This document shows positions 53,477-60,591 of a stretch of 64,000 bases of DNA, piece after piece; the stretch's first letter is position 1; every line of letters begins with the position of its first letter. The translations under genes and the position numbers were made by a program. The DNA is from Bacteroidota bacterium (lineage in GTDB: Bacteria > Bacteroidota > Bacteroidia > Chitinophagales > Chitinophagaceae): positions 1 through 64,000 of the forward strand of contig JAEZDC010000035.1 of the NCBI GenBank assembly GCA_023429825.1, given 5' to 3'. The notes beneath the pieces are model-generated. The model saw only the letters and a list, made by a program, of their open reading frames with translations. It was not told the origin of the DNA and ran no database searches.

Positions 53477-54562
53477 ATGGAGGCAACATCAACACAACAG
53501 GAAAAATTGACTACAGTTTGGAATAAACGACCGCTCATAATCAGCGGGCCGTGTTCAGCTGAAACAGAAGAACAGGTTTTAGAAACAGCGCTGCGGTTGA
53601 AAGGCACTGGTAGGGTGGACATGCTCAGAGCCGGGATATGGAAACCCAGGACCCGCCCCGGAAGTTTCGAAGGAGTAGGAGCGAAGGGTTTGAACTGGTT
53701 AATGAGTGCAAAAAAGCAAACTGGCTTACCTACAACCGTTGAAGTGGCTACAGGCAAGCAGGTAGAAGATGCATTACATTTTGATGTAGATGTATTATGG
53801 ATCGGGGCTCGAACTACAGTGAATCCTTTTAGTGTGCAGGAAGTTGCCGATGCATTAAGAGGTGTAAATGTGCCGGTGCTTATCAAAAACCCCATCAACC
53901 CCGATCTTGAATTGTGGACGGGTGCTGTAGAACGTGTTGCAAAAGCGGGTATCGAAAACATTGGGCTTATCCATCGTGGCTTTAGTTCATATGGTAACAC
54001 AGAATATCGCAATGCACCCATGTGGCACCTGGCGATTGAGATGAAAAGAAGAAACCCGGGTATGATGCTGATCTGTGATCCTTCACATATCAGTGGCAGA
54101 AGAGATATATTATTAGATGTTTCGCAAAAGAGCATCGATCTTGATTATGATGGATTGATGATCGAATCACATATTGATCCGGACAATGCATGGAGTGATG
54201 CGAAGCAACAGATCACTCCTGAAACATTAGCAAAACTATTAGATCAAATCCAGTGGAGAGTAGAGACCATAGATGAGAAAGCATTCGTGGTGGCGCTGGA
54301 ACGACTGAGAGACCAGATCAATCATGTAGATGATGAGTTATTGCAACTGCTTGGTCAACGAATGAAAATTGCTGACAAAATCGGAGAATATAAAAAAGCG
54401 AACAGCATCACCATTTTGCAAACGAGTCGCTGGAATGAGATATTAGAAAGAGCAATGGCAAAGGGAGAGAAGTTGGGCTTAAGTAAAGAATTCATTGTAA
54501 AATATTTTGATGCCGTGCATATGGAAAGCATCAATCATCAGAATAAAATAATGAATAGTTAG
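53477..54562 (+). CDS. Bifunctional DAHP synthase / chorismate mutase
   Basis: The 361-residue protein has an N-terminal DAHP synthase of the KDO8P synthase-like class (RPLIISGPCSAETEEQVLET, DMLRAGIWKPRTRPGSFEG, IWIGARTTVNPFSVQEVADA in pieces, MLICDPSHISGRR, GLMIESHIDP) to about residue 260. A type II chorismate mutase follows at about 275-355 (LRDQINHVDDELLQLLGQRM, KIGEYKK, ILERAMAKGE). It catalyses the first step of the shikimate pathway and the conversion of chorismate to prephenate. The fusion of this order is common in Bacteroidota. The start follows a short AATTAGCAAA-rich stretch. Confidence 0.94.
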   Translation: MEATSTQQEKLTTVWNKRPLIISGPCSAETEEQVLETALRLKGTGRVDMLRAGIWKPRTRPGSFEGVGAKGLNWLMSAKKQTGLPTTVEVATGKQVEDALHFDVDVLWIGARTTVNPFSVQEVADALRGVNVPVLIKNPINPDLELWTGAVERVAKAGIENIGLIHRGFSSYGNTEYRNAPMWHLAIEMKRRNPGMMLICDPSHISGRRDILLDVSQKSIDLDYDGLMIESHIDPDNAWSDAKQQITPETLAKLLDQIQWRVETIDEKAFVVALERLRDQINHVDDELLQLLGQRMKIADKIGEYKKANSITILQTSRWNEILERAMAKGEKLGLSKEFIVKYFDAVHMESINHQNKIMNS

Positions 54563-54591
54563 CCTGGCTTTCGGTGCATATGGCATCGTCT

Positions 54592-54611
54592 GTTGCGTCG
54601 CACACTTGTAC
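54592..54611 (+). repeat. Dispersed GTTGCGTCGCACACTTGTAC-type repeat, copy 6
   Basis: This copy carries the full core GTTGCGTCGCACACTTGTAC. It lies in the 68-bp gap between the DAHP synthase gene and aroB. Because it is translated in an upstream extension of the aroB frame, it supports the downstream start at 54631. Confidence 0.8.
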
Positions 54612-54630
54612 GTTCAGAACAATATTGAGC

Positions 54631-55653
54631 ATGACCAAACTAACATACAAATTTTCAACTGCATCAACTGACTTCTACTTCAACAGTAGTTTCTCACTAC
54701 TGAAAAAGCGTATCGATCAAAAGAATACAGTTCTTGTTACAGATGAAAATGTTTTCAATGCACACAAGTACAAATTCAAGAACTGGAATACCATAATTCT
54801 CAAACCAGGCGAGCAATATAAGATCCAGCAAACCGCAGATGCAGTTATCGATCAATTAATAGAATTTGAAGCAGACAGAAAAACGATGCTGGTTGGTATA
54901 GGTGGTGGTGTGATCACTGATATCACTGGTTATGTCGCTTCAATATACATGCGTGGAATTCAATTTGGTTTTGTACCAACTACATTATTAGCGATGGTGG
55001 ATGCCAGCATTGGCGGGAAGAATGGAATTGATGTAGGAGAATATAAGAATATGGTGGGCACTATCAAACAACCTTCATTCATCTTACACGATCATAGTTT
55101 GCTTTCATCATTACCGGTTCGGGAATGGCAAAATGGATTTGCAGAGATCATTAAACATGCCTGCATAAAAGATGCGGCTATGTTCAAAGCGCTTGAAGTA
55201 AATTCTATTAATCAGTATAGAAAGAAAAAACAGTTACAAGCTGAGCTTGTGAAACAAAATGCGTTGATCAAATTAAAAACAGTTCAGAAGGATGAGTTTG
55301 AACAAGGTGAGAGAAAGCTGTTGAATTTTGGTCATTCGCTTGGGCATGCATTGGAAACACAATATGAGCTTTCGCATGGACAGGCGATCAGTATTGGAAT
55401 GACCTATGCTGCTGAAATATCAGCTAAACTTTTAAACTTTAGAGATACAGAAAGACTTACTTCCATTCTCGAACAATATGGACTTCCAACCTACGCGTCA
55501 TTCAATGCGAGGAAAGTATTTGATGTGTTGAAGATGGATAAGAAAAGAGAGAAAAAAGACATCAATTATATTTTGCTGGACAAGATCGGTAAGGCGAAGA
55601 TCCAATCAATTCCTTTGAAGCAATTGCAACAATTAATAGGAGGTTTGCAATGA
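54631..55653 (+). CDS. aroB: 3-dehydroquinate synthase
   Basis: The start at ATG 54631 (MTKLTYKFSTASTDFYF) fits the family; the longer open frame covers a dispersed repeat. The 340-residue protein has the NAD-binding KPGEQYKIQQTADAV and GIGGGVITDITGYVAS, DASIGGKNGIDVGEYKNMVG, FAEIIKHACIKDA and HSLGHALETQ, which carry the Zn-binding Glu and His residues. It closes the ring of DAHP to 3-dehydroquinate. Its stop overlaps the aroA start by 4 bp, so the two are coupled. Confidence 0.95.
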   Translation: MTKLTYKFSTASTDFYFNSSFSLLKKRIDQKNTVLVTDENVFNAHKYKFKNWNTIILKPGEQYKIQQTADAVIDQLIEFEADRKTMLVGIGGGVITDITGYVASIYMRGIQFGFVPTTLLAMVDASIGGKNGIDVGEYKNMVGTIKQPSFILHDHSLLSSLPVREWQNGFAEIIKHACIKDAAMFKALEVNSINQYRKKKQLQAELVKQNALIKLKTVQKDEFEQGERKLLNFGHSLGHALETQYELSHGQAISIGMTYAAEISAKLLNFRDTERLTSILEQYGLPTYASFNARKVFDVLKMDKKREKKDINYILLDKIGKAKIQSIPLKQLQQLIGGLQ

Positions 55654-56990
55654 TCGTGTTGGTGCAACCTTCAATAATTTCAGGGGCACTTCATGCACCG
55701 GCATCTAAGAGTGCAATGCAACGAGTTTGCGCTGCAGCAGTGATACGAAAAGGACAAACGATCATTCATAATCCCGGCAATTCTAATGATGATAAAGCAG
55801 CATTGAATGTTATTCAACAGCTGGGAGCAAATGTGGACGAAGTAAGTGGAAAGCTGATAGTGAGTAGTAAAGGCGTATATCCAATTTCAAACACCCTGCA
55901 TTGTGGTGAAAGTGGATTAGGCATAAGAATGTTCACACCACTTGCAGCATTAAGCAATAGAGAAATCGCAATTCGCGGTGAAGGCAGCCTCGTTACTCGT
56001 CCAATGAATTTCTTTGATGAGGTGCTGCCTAAACTTGGTGTGTTTATGAGATCAAATGGAGGTAAGCTGCCGCTAATTATCAAAGGGCCATTGCAACCAA
56101 GGACCATCACTGTTGACGGATCATTGAGTTCTCAGTTTCTTACGGGATTGCTGATGGCTTTTTCTGCTGCCAATGCTTCAGATGTGTCTATTCATGTAAC
56201 TGATCTTAAGAGCAAACCATACATTGACCTCACATTACAGGTGATCAAAGATCTCGGAATGAAATTACCGCAGAATAAAAATTATAGTGAGTTCTATTTT
56301 GACAATTCTGCTATTCATTCATTTTCAACTATCGACTACACTGTTGAAGGTGATTGGAGTGGGGGTGCTTTTCTTTTAGTAGCAGGTGCTATCGCAGGAA
56401 ATGTTACTGTAAAATGTTTATTAAACATATCAAGACAGGCAGATAAAAGAATAGTGGATGCATTGCTGGATGCAGGTGTAGATGTTACTGTGCGGGAGGA
56501 TCAGGTTGAAGTGAAACGAAAAGATCTGCAATCGTTTGAGTTCGATGCAACAGATTGTCCCGACTTGTTTCCACCATTAGTAGCACTAGCAGCTAACTGC
56601 AAAGGCATATCCAGACTAAGAGGTTTAAGAAGATTGAAGCACAAAGAAAGTGACAGGGGAGTAACGCTGCAGGAAGAATTCAATAAACTGAGTACACGCA
56701 TTGATCTGGATGGAGATGAAATGATCGTCTACGGCAATGAAAAGATATTCGTCAAGAATCATACACTCAATTCTCATCACGATCACAGAATAGCGATGGC
56801 GTGTGCAGTAGCGTGTTTAAATGCAGATTTTGAAGTGGAGATAAGGAATGCCGATGCAGTAAAAAAATCCTACCCTGATTTCTGGGATCATTTGAAGCAA
56901 TTAAAAGCTGGTATATCTTTAAAGCCATTTACTAATGATAGTACATATGACCTCACCCCTAACCCCTCTCCGAAGAAGAGAGGAAGGTAG
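55650..56990 (+). CDS. aroA: 3-phosphoshikimate 1-carboxyvinyltransferase (EPSP synthase), with repeat-derived tail
   Basis: The 446-residue protein has the two-domain EPSP synthase layout with APASKSAMQRVCAAA at the N-terminus, GESGLGIRMFTPLAAL, DGSLSSQFLTGLLMAF and the late RLRHKES-like LRRLKHKESDR and HHDHRIAMACAVACL. It transfers the enolpyruvyl group of PEP to shikimate 3-phosphate. The natural end of the family would be near KSYPDFWDHLKQLK; the following residues reach DLTPNPSPKKRGR-stop, in which the last 13 come from the palindromic repeat at 56951-56987. The repeat has evidently replaced the original end of the gene. Confidence 0.94.
   Translation: MIVLVQPSIISGALHAPASKSAMQRVCAAAVIRKGQTIIHNPGNSNDDKAALNVIQQLGANVDEVSGKLIVSSKGVYPISNTLHCGESGLGIRMFTPLAALSNREIAIRGEGSLVTRPMNFFDEVLPKLGVFMRSNGGKLPLIIKGPLQPRTITVDGSLSSQFLTGLLMAFSAANASDVSIHVTDLKSKPYIDLTLQVIKDLGMKLPQNKNYSEFYFDNSAIHSFSTIDYTVEGDWSGGAFLLVAGAIAGNVTVKCLLNISRQADKRIVDALLDAGVDVTVREDQVEVKRKDLQSFEFDATDCPDLFPPLVALAANCKGISRLRGLRRLKHKESDRGVTLQEEFNKLSTRIDLDGDEMIVYGNEKIFVKNHTLNSHHDHRIAMACAVACLNADFEVEIRNADAVKKSYPDFWDHLKQLKAGISLKPFTNDSTYDLTPNPSPKKRGR
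56951..56987 (+). repeat. TPNPSPKERG-type palindromic repeat, copy 1 (3' end of aroA)
   Basis: CCTCACCCCTAACCCCTCTC followed by CGAAGAAGAGAGGAAGG. The palindromic heart pairs CCTCT with AGAGG. In the aroA frame it is read as LTPNPSPKKRG and the stop follows two codons later. Three more copies lie inside aroC. Confidence 0.85.
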
Positions 56991-57039
56991 AAACGAGAGG
57001 CGGTGTTATTAAAAAGATTTAACCATATAATTTTTACAA

Positions 57040-58566
57040 GTGAACAGTTTCGGCCGAATATTTCGCATCCACATCTTTGGAGAATCACATGGTGAATGTG
57101 CAGGTGTGACTATTGATGGTTGTCCTGCTGGATTACAGTTGTCTGCTGAAGATTTTATTGCAGATTTAGAAAGGAGAAAAGGAGGTCAAAAAAAAGGAAC
57201 AACACCAAGACAGGAAGAAGACCTTCCCATCTTTAAGTCCGGAATATTCAATGATAAAACAACCGGGGCTCCGATAACGATCCTGTTTGAAAACAAAAAT
57301 GTTCGTTCTGCTGATTATGAAAAGCAGAGAGATTATCCTCGACCTGGACATGCAGATTTTGTAGCACATGAAAAGTTTGGTGGGTATGAAGATTATCGCG
57401 GCAGCGGGCATTTCAGCGGGAGGTTGACTGTTGGATTGGTAGCGGCTGGGGTGATTGCGAAGAAACTTTTAAAGAACCTCACCCCTAACCCCTCTCCGAA
57501 GGAGAGGGGAATGAGATCCCATTCACCTTTTGGTTACATTACCTCTACACCTGATTCCTATTATCTTTTAAAAGAATTCGCAAAGCAAAACAGGCATAGC
57601 CCCACTGAAGCAGAAGATAAATTGTGGCAATTACTTCGTAACAGAAAGGTTGAAGATGCAAAATTCCGGAGACAACATCCTGTAGCGGGTTTTATTCCTG
57701 ACTTTGTGTGTCTTGAAAAGAAGCTGATCATTGAAATTGATGGCGGATATCATTCACAAGAAGATCAAAAGAAATACGATAATGCCAGAACCGAATGGTT
57801 GAAAGAGCACAACTATCAATTATTACGATTTACCAATGAGGATATCTTAATCCATGAAGAAAAAAGTGTGGATGAGATAAGAAAAGCTTTAAAGAACTTC
57901 ACCCCTAATCCCTCTTCAAAGGAGAGGGAAACGCTTGAAGGATTACCAGACACTGTTTCAAAAACGAGTGCCACCTCTCCCTCTCCCTTGGAGAGGGAGT
58001 CGGAGGGTGAGGTCAACATACAAGCAAATATCTTAGAAATAGGAGGTGAGCAGGATTTAGATAAAGGCCTTCAAAAAGCTATCGATGCCAAAGATTCTAT
58101 CGGTGGAATAATAGAATGCAAAGCGTCTGGTTTACCAACAGGCCTAGGTGAACCATTCTTCGATTCAGTAGAATCTCTTATAGCACATATTGTATTTGCT
58201 ATACCTGCAGTAAGAGGAATTGAATTCGGTACCGGCTTCGCTGCTGCGAAAATGTTTGGCAGTGAACATAATGATGCAATTGTCGATGAAAGTGGTTCCA
58301 CTCAAACCAATCATGCCGGCGGAATAGTAGGAGGTATCACCAATGGAAATGAATTGGTATTTCGTGTTGCTATCAAGCCTACTTCATCTACACCTAAACC
58401 TCAGCAAAGTCTCAACTGGAATACAGGTGTTGTTGAAGAGTTCTCTATAAAAGGCCGACATGATCTATGTATCGCTTTGCGGGTACCTGTGATTCTTGAA
58501 GCAGTAACGGCAATTGTATTGGCAGATCTTATGTTAATGGGACAAAGAATACCTAGAATATTATGA
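57040..58566 (+). CDS. aroC: Chorismate synthase interrupted in frame by a DUF559 nuclease insertion
   Basis: The 508-residue reading starts at GTG 57040 (MNSFGRIFRIHIFGESHG). Residues 1-146 and 326-508 together (about 329 residues) form a complete-looking chorismate synthase: FGESHG with His17, RRKGG, RPGHADF with His104, AAGVIAKKLLK, DSIGG, GLGEPFFDSVES, GSEHND, TNHAGGIVGGI, KPTSST and GRHDLCIALR. Between them lies an in-frame insertion of about 179 residues with a DUF559 nuclease domain (see separate entry). It contains no intein splicing motifs, so the insertion should stay in the protein. The site is the loop after AKKLLK, a variable spot in the family. The enzyme removes phosphate from EPSP to give chorismate; activity with the insertion is unproven. 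Confidence 0.93.
   Translation: MNSFGRIFRIHIFGESHGECAGVTIDGCPAGLQLSAEDFIADLERRKGGQKKGTTPRQEEDLPIFKSGIFNDKTTGAPITILFENKNVRSADYEKQRDYPRPGHADFVAHEKFGGYEDYRGSGHFSGRLTVGLVAAGVIAKKLLKNLTPNPSPKERGMRSHSPFGYITSTPDSYYLLKEFAKQNRHSPTEAEDKLWQLLRNRKVEDAKFRRQHPVAGFIPDFVCLEKKLIIEIDGGYHSQEDQKKYDNARTEWLKEHNYQLLRFTNEDILIHEEKSVDEIRKALKNFTPNPSSKERETLEGLPDTVSKTSATSPSPLERESEGEVNIQANILEIGGEQDLDKGLQKAIDAKDSIGGIIECKASGLPTGLGEPFFDSVESLIAHIVFAIPAVRGIEFGTGFAAAKMFGSEHNDAIVDESGSTQTNHAGGIVGGITNGNELVFRVAIKPTSSTPKPQQSLNWNTGVVEEFSIKGRHDLCIALRVPVILEAVTAIVLADLMLMGQRIPRIL
57477..57510 (+). repeat. TPNPSPKERG-type palindromic repeat, copy 2 (left boundary of the aroC insertion)
   Basis: CCTCACCCCTAACCCCTCTC followed by CGAAGGAGAGGGGA. 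The hairpin CCCCTCTCC-GAA-GGAGAGGGG is perfect. Read in the aroC frame it gives LTPNPSPKERG. Its right arm, GGAGAGGGG, lies directly before the ATG at 57511 and resembles a strong ribosome binding site. Confidence 0.92.
57897..57930 (+). repeat. TPNPSPKERG-type palindromic repeat, copy 3 (right side of the nuclease)
   Basis: A diverged direct copy (CTTCACCCCTAATCCCTCTT followed by CAAAGGAGAGGGAA), read in frame as FTPNPSSKERE. The 12 bases before it (CTTTAAAGAA) resemble those before copy 2 (TTTTAAAGAA), so the similarity extends beyond the repeat itself. Confidence 0.85.
57973..58012 (-). repeat. TPNPSPKERG-type palindromic repeat, copy 4 (inverted, right boundary)
   Basis: On the minus strand this reads CCTCACCCTCCGACTCCCTC followed by TCCAAGGGAGAGGGAG, an inverted copy of the family. 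The forward reading in the aroC frame is SPSPLERESEGEV. It closes the insertion just before native aroC sequence resumes at VNIQAN. Confidence 0.85.
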
Positions 58567-58871
58567 TCATCTACCACATCACTTATGCAACAGACTGGGA
58601 GCTGGGGTTAACGCAAGGTTTTTACACAGCCCCCTCTTTACAGGCAGAAGGGTTTATCCATTGCAGCCTGGATAACCAGGTACAAGGTGTATTGGAAAGA
58701 TATTATGCAGGCGAAACCAATCTAGTAAAGCTTGTCATCGATACAGATAAATTAGATCATCAGCCAAAATTTGAATTAGCTCCTTCTGTAAACGAAGACT
58801 TCCCTCATATTTATGGCCCGATCAATTTAAATGCAGTAACAGAAGCGGTGCATTTGGATAAGGGAGAATAA
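58563..58871 (+). CDS. DUF952 family protein
   Basis: The 102-residue protein starts with IYHITYATDWELGLTQGFYT and has AEGFIHCSLDNQVQGVLERYYAG, followed by LVIDTDKLDHQPKFELAP and FPHIYGPINLNAV, the complete DUF952 pattern. The family has a small ADP-ribosyltransferase-like or phosphotransferase-like fold and unknown function. It overlaps the aroC stop by 4 bp (ATGATC...), so it is translated with the aromatic operon. Confidence 0.9.
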   Translation: MIIYHITYATDWELGLTQGFYTAPSLQAEGFIHCSLDNQVQGVLERYYAGETNLVKLVIDTDKLDHQPKFELAPSVNEDFPHIYGPINLNAVTEAVHLDKGE

Positions 58872-58922
58872 AAAAGGATCACGGTTACCCGCAATCCTCT
58901 CTCTATAAACTTCATATTAAGA

Positions 58923-60332
58923 TCAAATATCTATCGCCTCGCCATATGCCGCAGCAGTAGCCTCCTTCAATCCTTCACTCATCGTAGGATGCGGATGCAC
59001 GGCATTCAATATTTCGTGAGCTGTAGTCTCTAACTTCCTTGCAACCACCGCTTCAGCAATCATCTCTGTTACATTATTCCCGATCATATGACAGCCTAAG
59101 AACTCGCCATACTTCGCATCGTATACCACCTTTACAAAACCTTCTGTTGCACCTGATGCACTCGCTTTACCACTCGCCATGAAAGGAAACTTACCCACTT
59201 TTACTTCATAGCCTGCATCTTTAGCAGCCTTCTCTGTCATACCCACACTGGCGATCTCCGGTGAGCAATATGTACAGCCAGGAATATTTCCAAAATCCAT
59301 CGCTTCAGGCATGTGATGAAATTTCTTTTCATTATATCCCATATGCTCTGCTGCAAGAATACCTTCTTTCGCAGCCTTATGTGCCAATGCATGATTTGGA
59401 ACACAATCCCCGATTGCATAAATACCCTGCACAGAAGTCTGGCAGTATTTATCGATAACGATCTTTCCTTTTTCAGTCTTTACACCTAATTGCTCCAGAC
59501 CTAAGTCTTCAATATTAGAGACTACACCTACAGCGCTCAATACGATATCCGCCTCCAGTGTAACCATGCTACCATCCTGCTTCTTTACATAAGCTTTCAC
59601 CCCATCACCGCTCTTTTCCACTTTCTCAACAGATGCATTGGTCATGATCTCCATGCCCTGCTTTTTGTATTGCTTCTCGAGTTCTTTGGATATCTCTTCA
59701 TCTTCTACCGGAACGATCCTCGGCATAAACTCAACGATCGTCACTTTTGTTCCCATGCTATTGTAGAAATACGCGAATTCAACACCTATCGCACCACTAC
59801 CCACAATGATCATACTCTTAGGCTGCTGTGGTAATACCATCGCTTCCCTGTAACCGATGATGCTTTTACCATCTATCGGAAGATTAGGCAATTGTCTTGC
59901 TCTACCACCTGTCGCCAAAACAATATATTTCGCTTCAACAGTTTGTTTGCTTCCATCGGCAGCAGTTACCTCTACTTGTCCTTTAGCCTTCAGCCTCCCA
60001 TAACCCATGATCACATCGATCTTATTCTTCTTCATCAGGAACTGAACACCTTTGCTCATTTTATCTGCCACACCACGACTACGTTTGATCACTGCCCCAA
60101 AATCTGCCTGCGCCCCACTGATATTGATACCATAGTTACTGCCATGCTTTGCATATTCGTACACCTGGGCGCTCTTCAACAACGCTTTAGTAGGAATACA
60201 ACCCCAGTTCAAGCAGATACCACCAAGACTTTCTTTTTCAATGATAGCCACTTTAAAACCCAGCTGTGAAGCACGAATAGCCGCAGGATACCCTCCAGGA
60301 CCACTACCTATAACAATTACGTCGTAAGCCAT
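58923..60332 (-). CDS. lpdA: Dihydrolipoyl dehydrogenase
   Basis: The 469-residue flavoprotein has the FAD motif DVIVIGSGPGGYPAAIRASQ, the redox-active disulfide in GGICLNWGCIPTK, the NAD-binding IIVGSGAIGVEFAYFYNSMG, the second FAD motif YAIGDCV and the C-terminal HPHPTMSEGLKEA with the catalytic His-Glu pair. It reoxidises lipoamide of pyruvate, 2-oxoglutarate and branched-chain dehydrogenase complexes. None of their E1/E2 genes is next to it. It is convergent with the DUF952 gene. Confidence 0.97.
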   Translation of the reverse strand: MAYDVIVIGSGPGGYPAAIRASQLGFKVAIIEKESLGGICLNWGCIPTKALLKSAQVYEYAKHGSNYGINISGAQADFGAVIKRSRGVADKMSKGVQFLMKKNKIDVIMGYGRLKAKGQVEVTAADGSKQTVEAKYIVLATGGRARQLPNLPIDGKSIIGYREAMVLPQQPKSMIIVGSGAIGVEFAYFYNSMGTKVTIVEFMPRIVPVEDEEISKELEKQYKKQGMEIMTNASVEKVEKSGDGVKAYVKKQDGSMVTLEADIVLSAVGVVSNIEDLGLEQLGVKTEKGKIVIDKYCQTSVQGIYAIGDCVPNHALAHKAAKEGILAAEHMGYNEKKFHHMPEAMDFGNIPGCTYCSPEIASVGMTEKAAKDAGYEVKVGKFPFMASGKASASGATEGFVKVVYDAKYGEFLGCHMIGNNVTEMIAEAVVARKLETTAHEILNAVHPHPTMSEGLKEATAAAYGEAIDI

Positions 60333-60456
60333 TGTATTTTATTAGTTAATTAGATAATACTTGTTACGTAAGAAGCTGCGAAAATACTCGCAAAAGCGCA
60401 AATAGAAAAAAGTGGATTTATTATGTAGCCAGCTGTATAATAGCTATTAAACTCCC

Positions 60457-60476
60457 GTTGCGTCGCACACTTGTGC
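60457..60476 (+). repeat. Dispersed GTTGCGTCGCACACTTGTAC-type repeat, copy 7
   Basis: The core GTTGCGTCGCACACTTGTGC differs from the commonest form at one position. It is preceded from 60425 by GTAGCCAGCTG...GCTATTAAACTCCC, the extension also present in the copies at 41594 and 48399. It lies in the gap between lpdA and the large T9SS gene. Confidence 0.75.
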
Positions 60477-60499
60477 TGCCGGATATGTATCAACAAAAA

Positions 60500-60528
60500 A
60501 GGTTTCCAACCTTAAAGGTTGAAAACCT
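60500..60528 (-). terminator. Intrinsic terminator of the large T9SS gene
   Basis: AGGTTTCCAACCTT / AAGGTTGAAAACCT forms a stem with one mismatch, followed on the minus strand by a T run (the A residues at 60494-60500). It lies about 65 bp after the stop of the gene ending at 60592. Confidence 0.8.
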
Positions 60529-60591
60529 ATATCAAAATTTACGTCTATCATCTACCGCCTTGCGCTTTCTCATCACGGCCTCCATCTTCAC

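Larger units (their letters stand above)
57478..58014 (+). mobile_element. Repeat-bounded DUF559 (Vsr-like endonuclease) insertion element in aroC
   Basis: The insert spans aroC residues 147 to about 325 (537 nt) and begins and ends with the palindromic repeats. Inside, residues 158-286 form a DUF559 domain: SPTEAEDKLWQLLRNRKV, KFRRQHPVAGFIPDFVCL with Asp221, IIEIDGGYH with Glu232 and Asp234, and LLRFTNEDIL. This is the PD-(D/E)XK arrangement shared with Vsr mismatch endonucleases. An internal ATG at 57511 after a GGAGAGGGG sequence could allow separate translation of the nuclease. Outer ends CCTCACCC and GGGTGAGG are inverted relative to each other, like the termini of a mobile element. No transposase, recombinase or intein motif is present. 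The element is inferred to have moved as a repeat-bounded cassette; transposition is not shown. Confidence 0.75.

Noticed and set aside
54574..54630. Extended AroB N-terminus from a GTG
   Set aside because: This part translates the dispersed repeat at 54592-54611 and is absent from the family; the ATG at 54631 fits.
57477..58014. Intein in aroC
   Set aside because: There is no Cys/Ser at the left junction, no terminal His-Asn and no Hint-type blocks. The nuclease is DUF559, not LAGLIDADG or HNH, and the boundaries are repeats rather than splice junctions.
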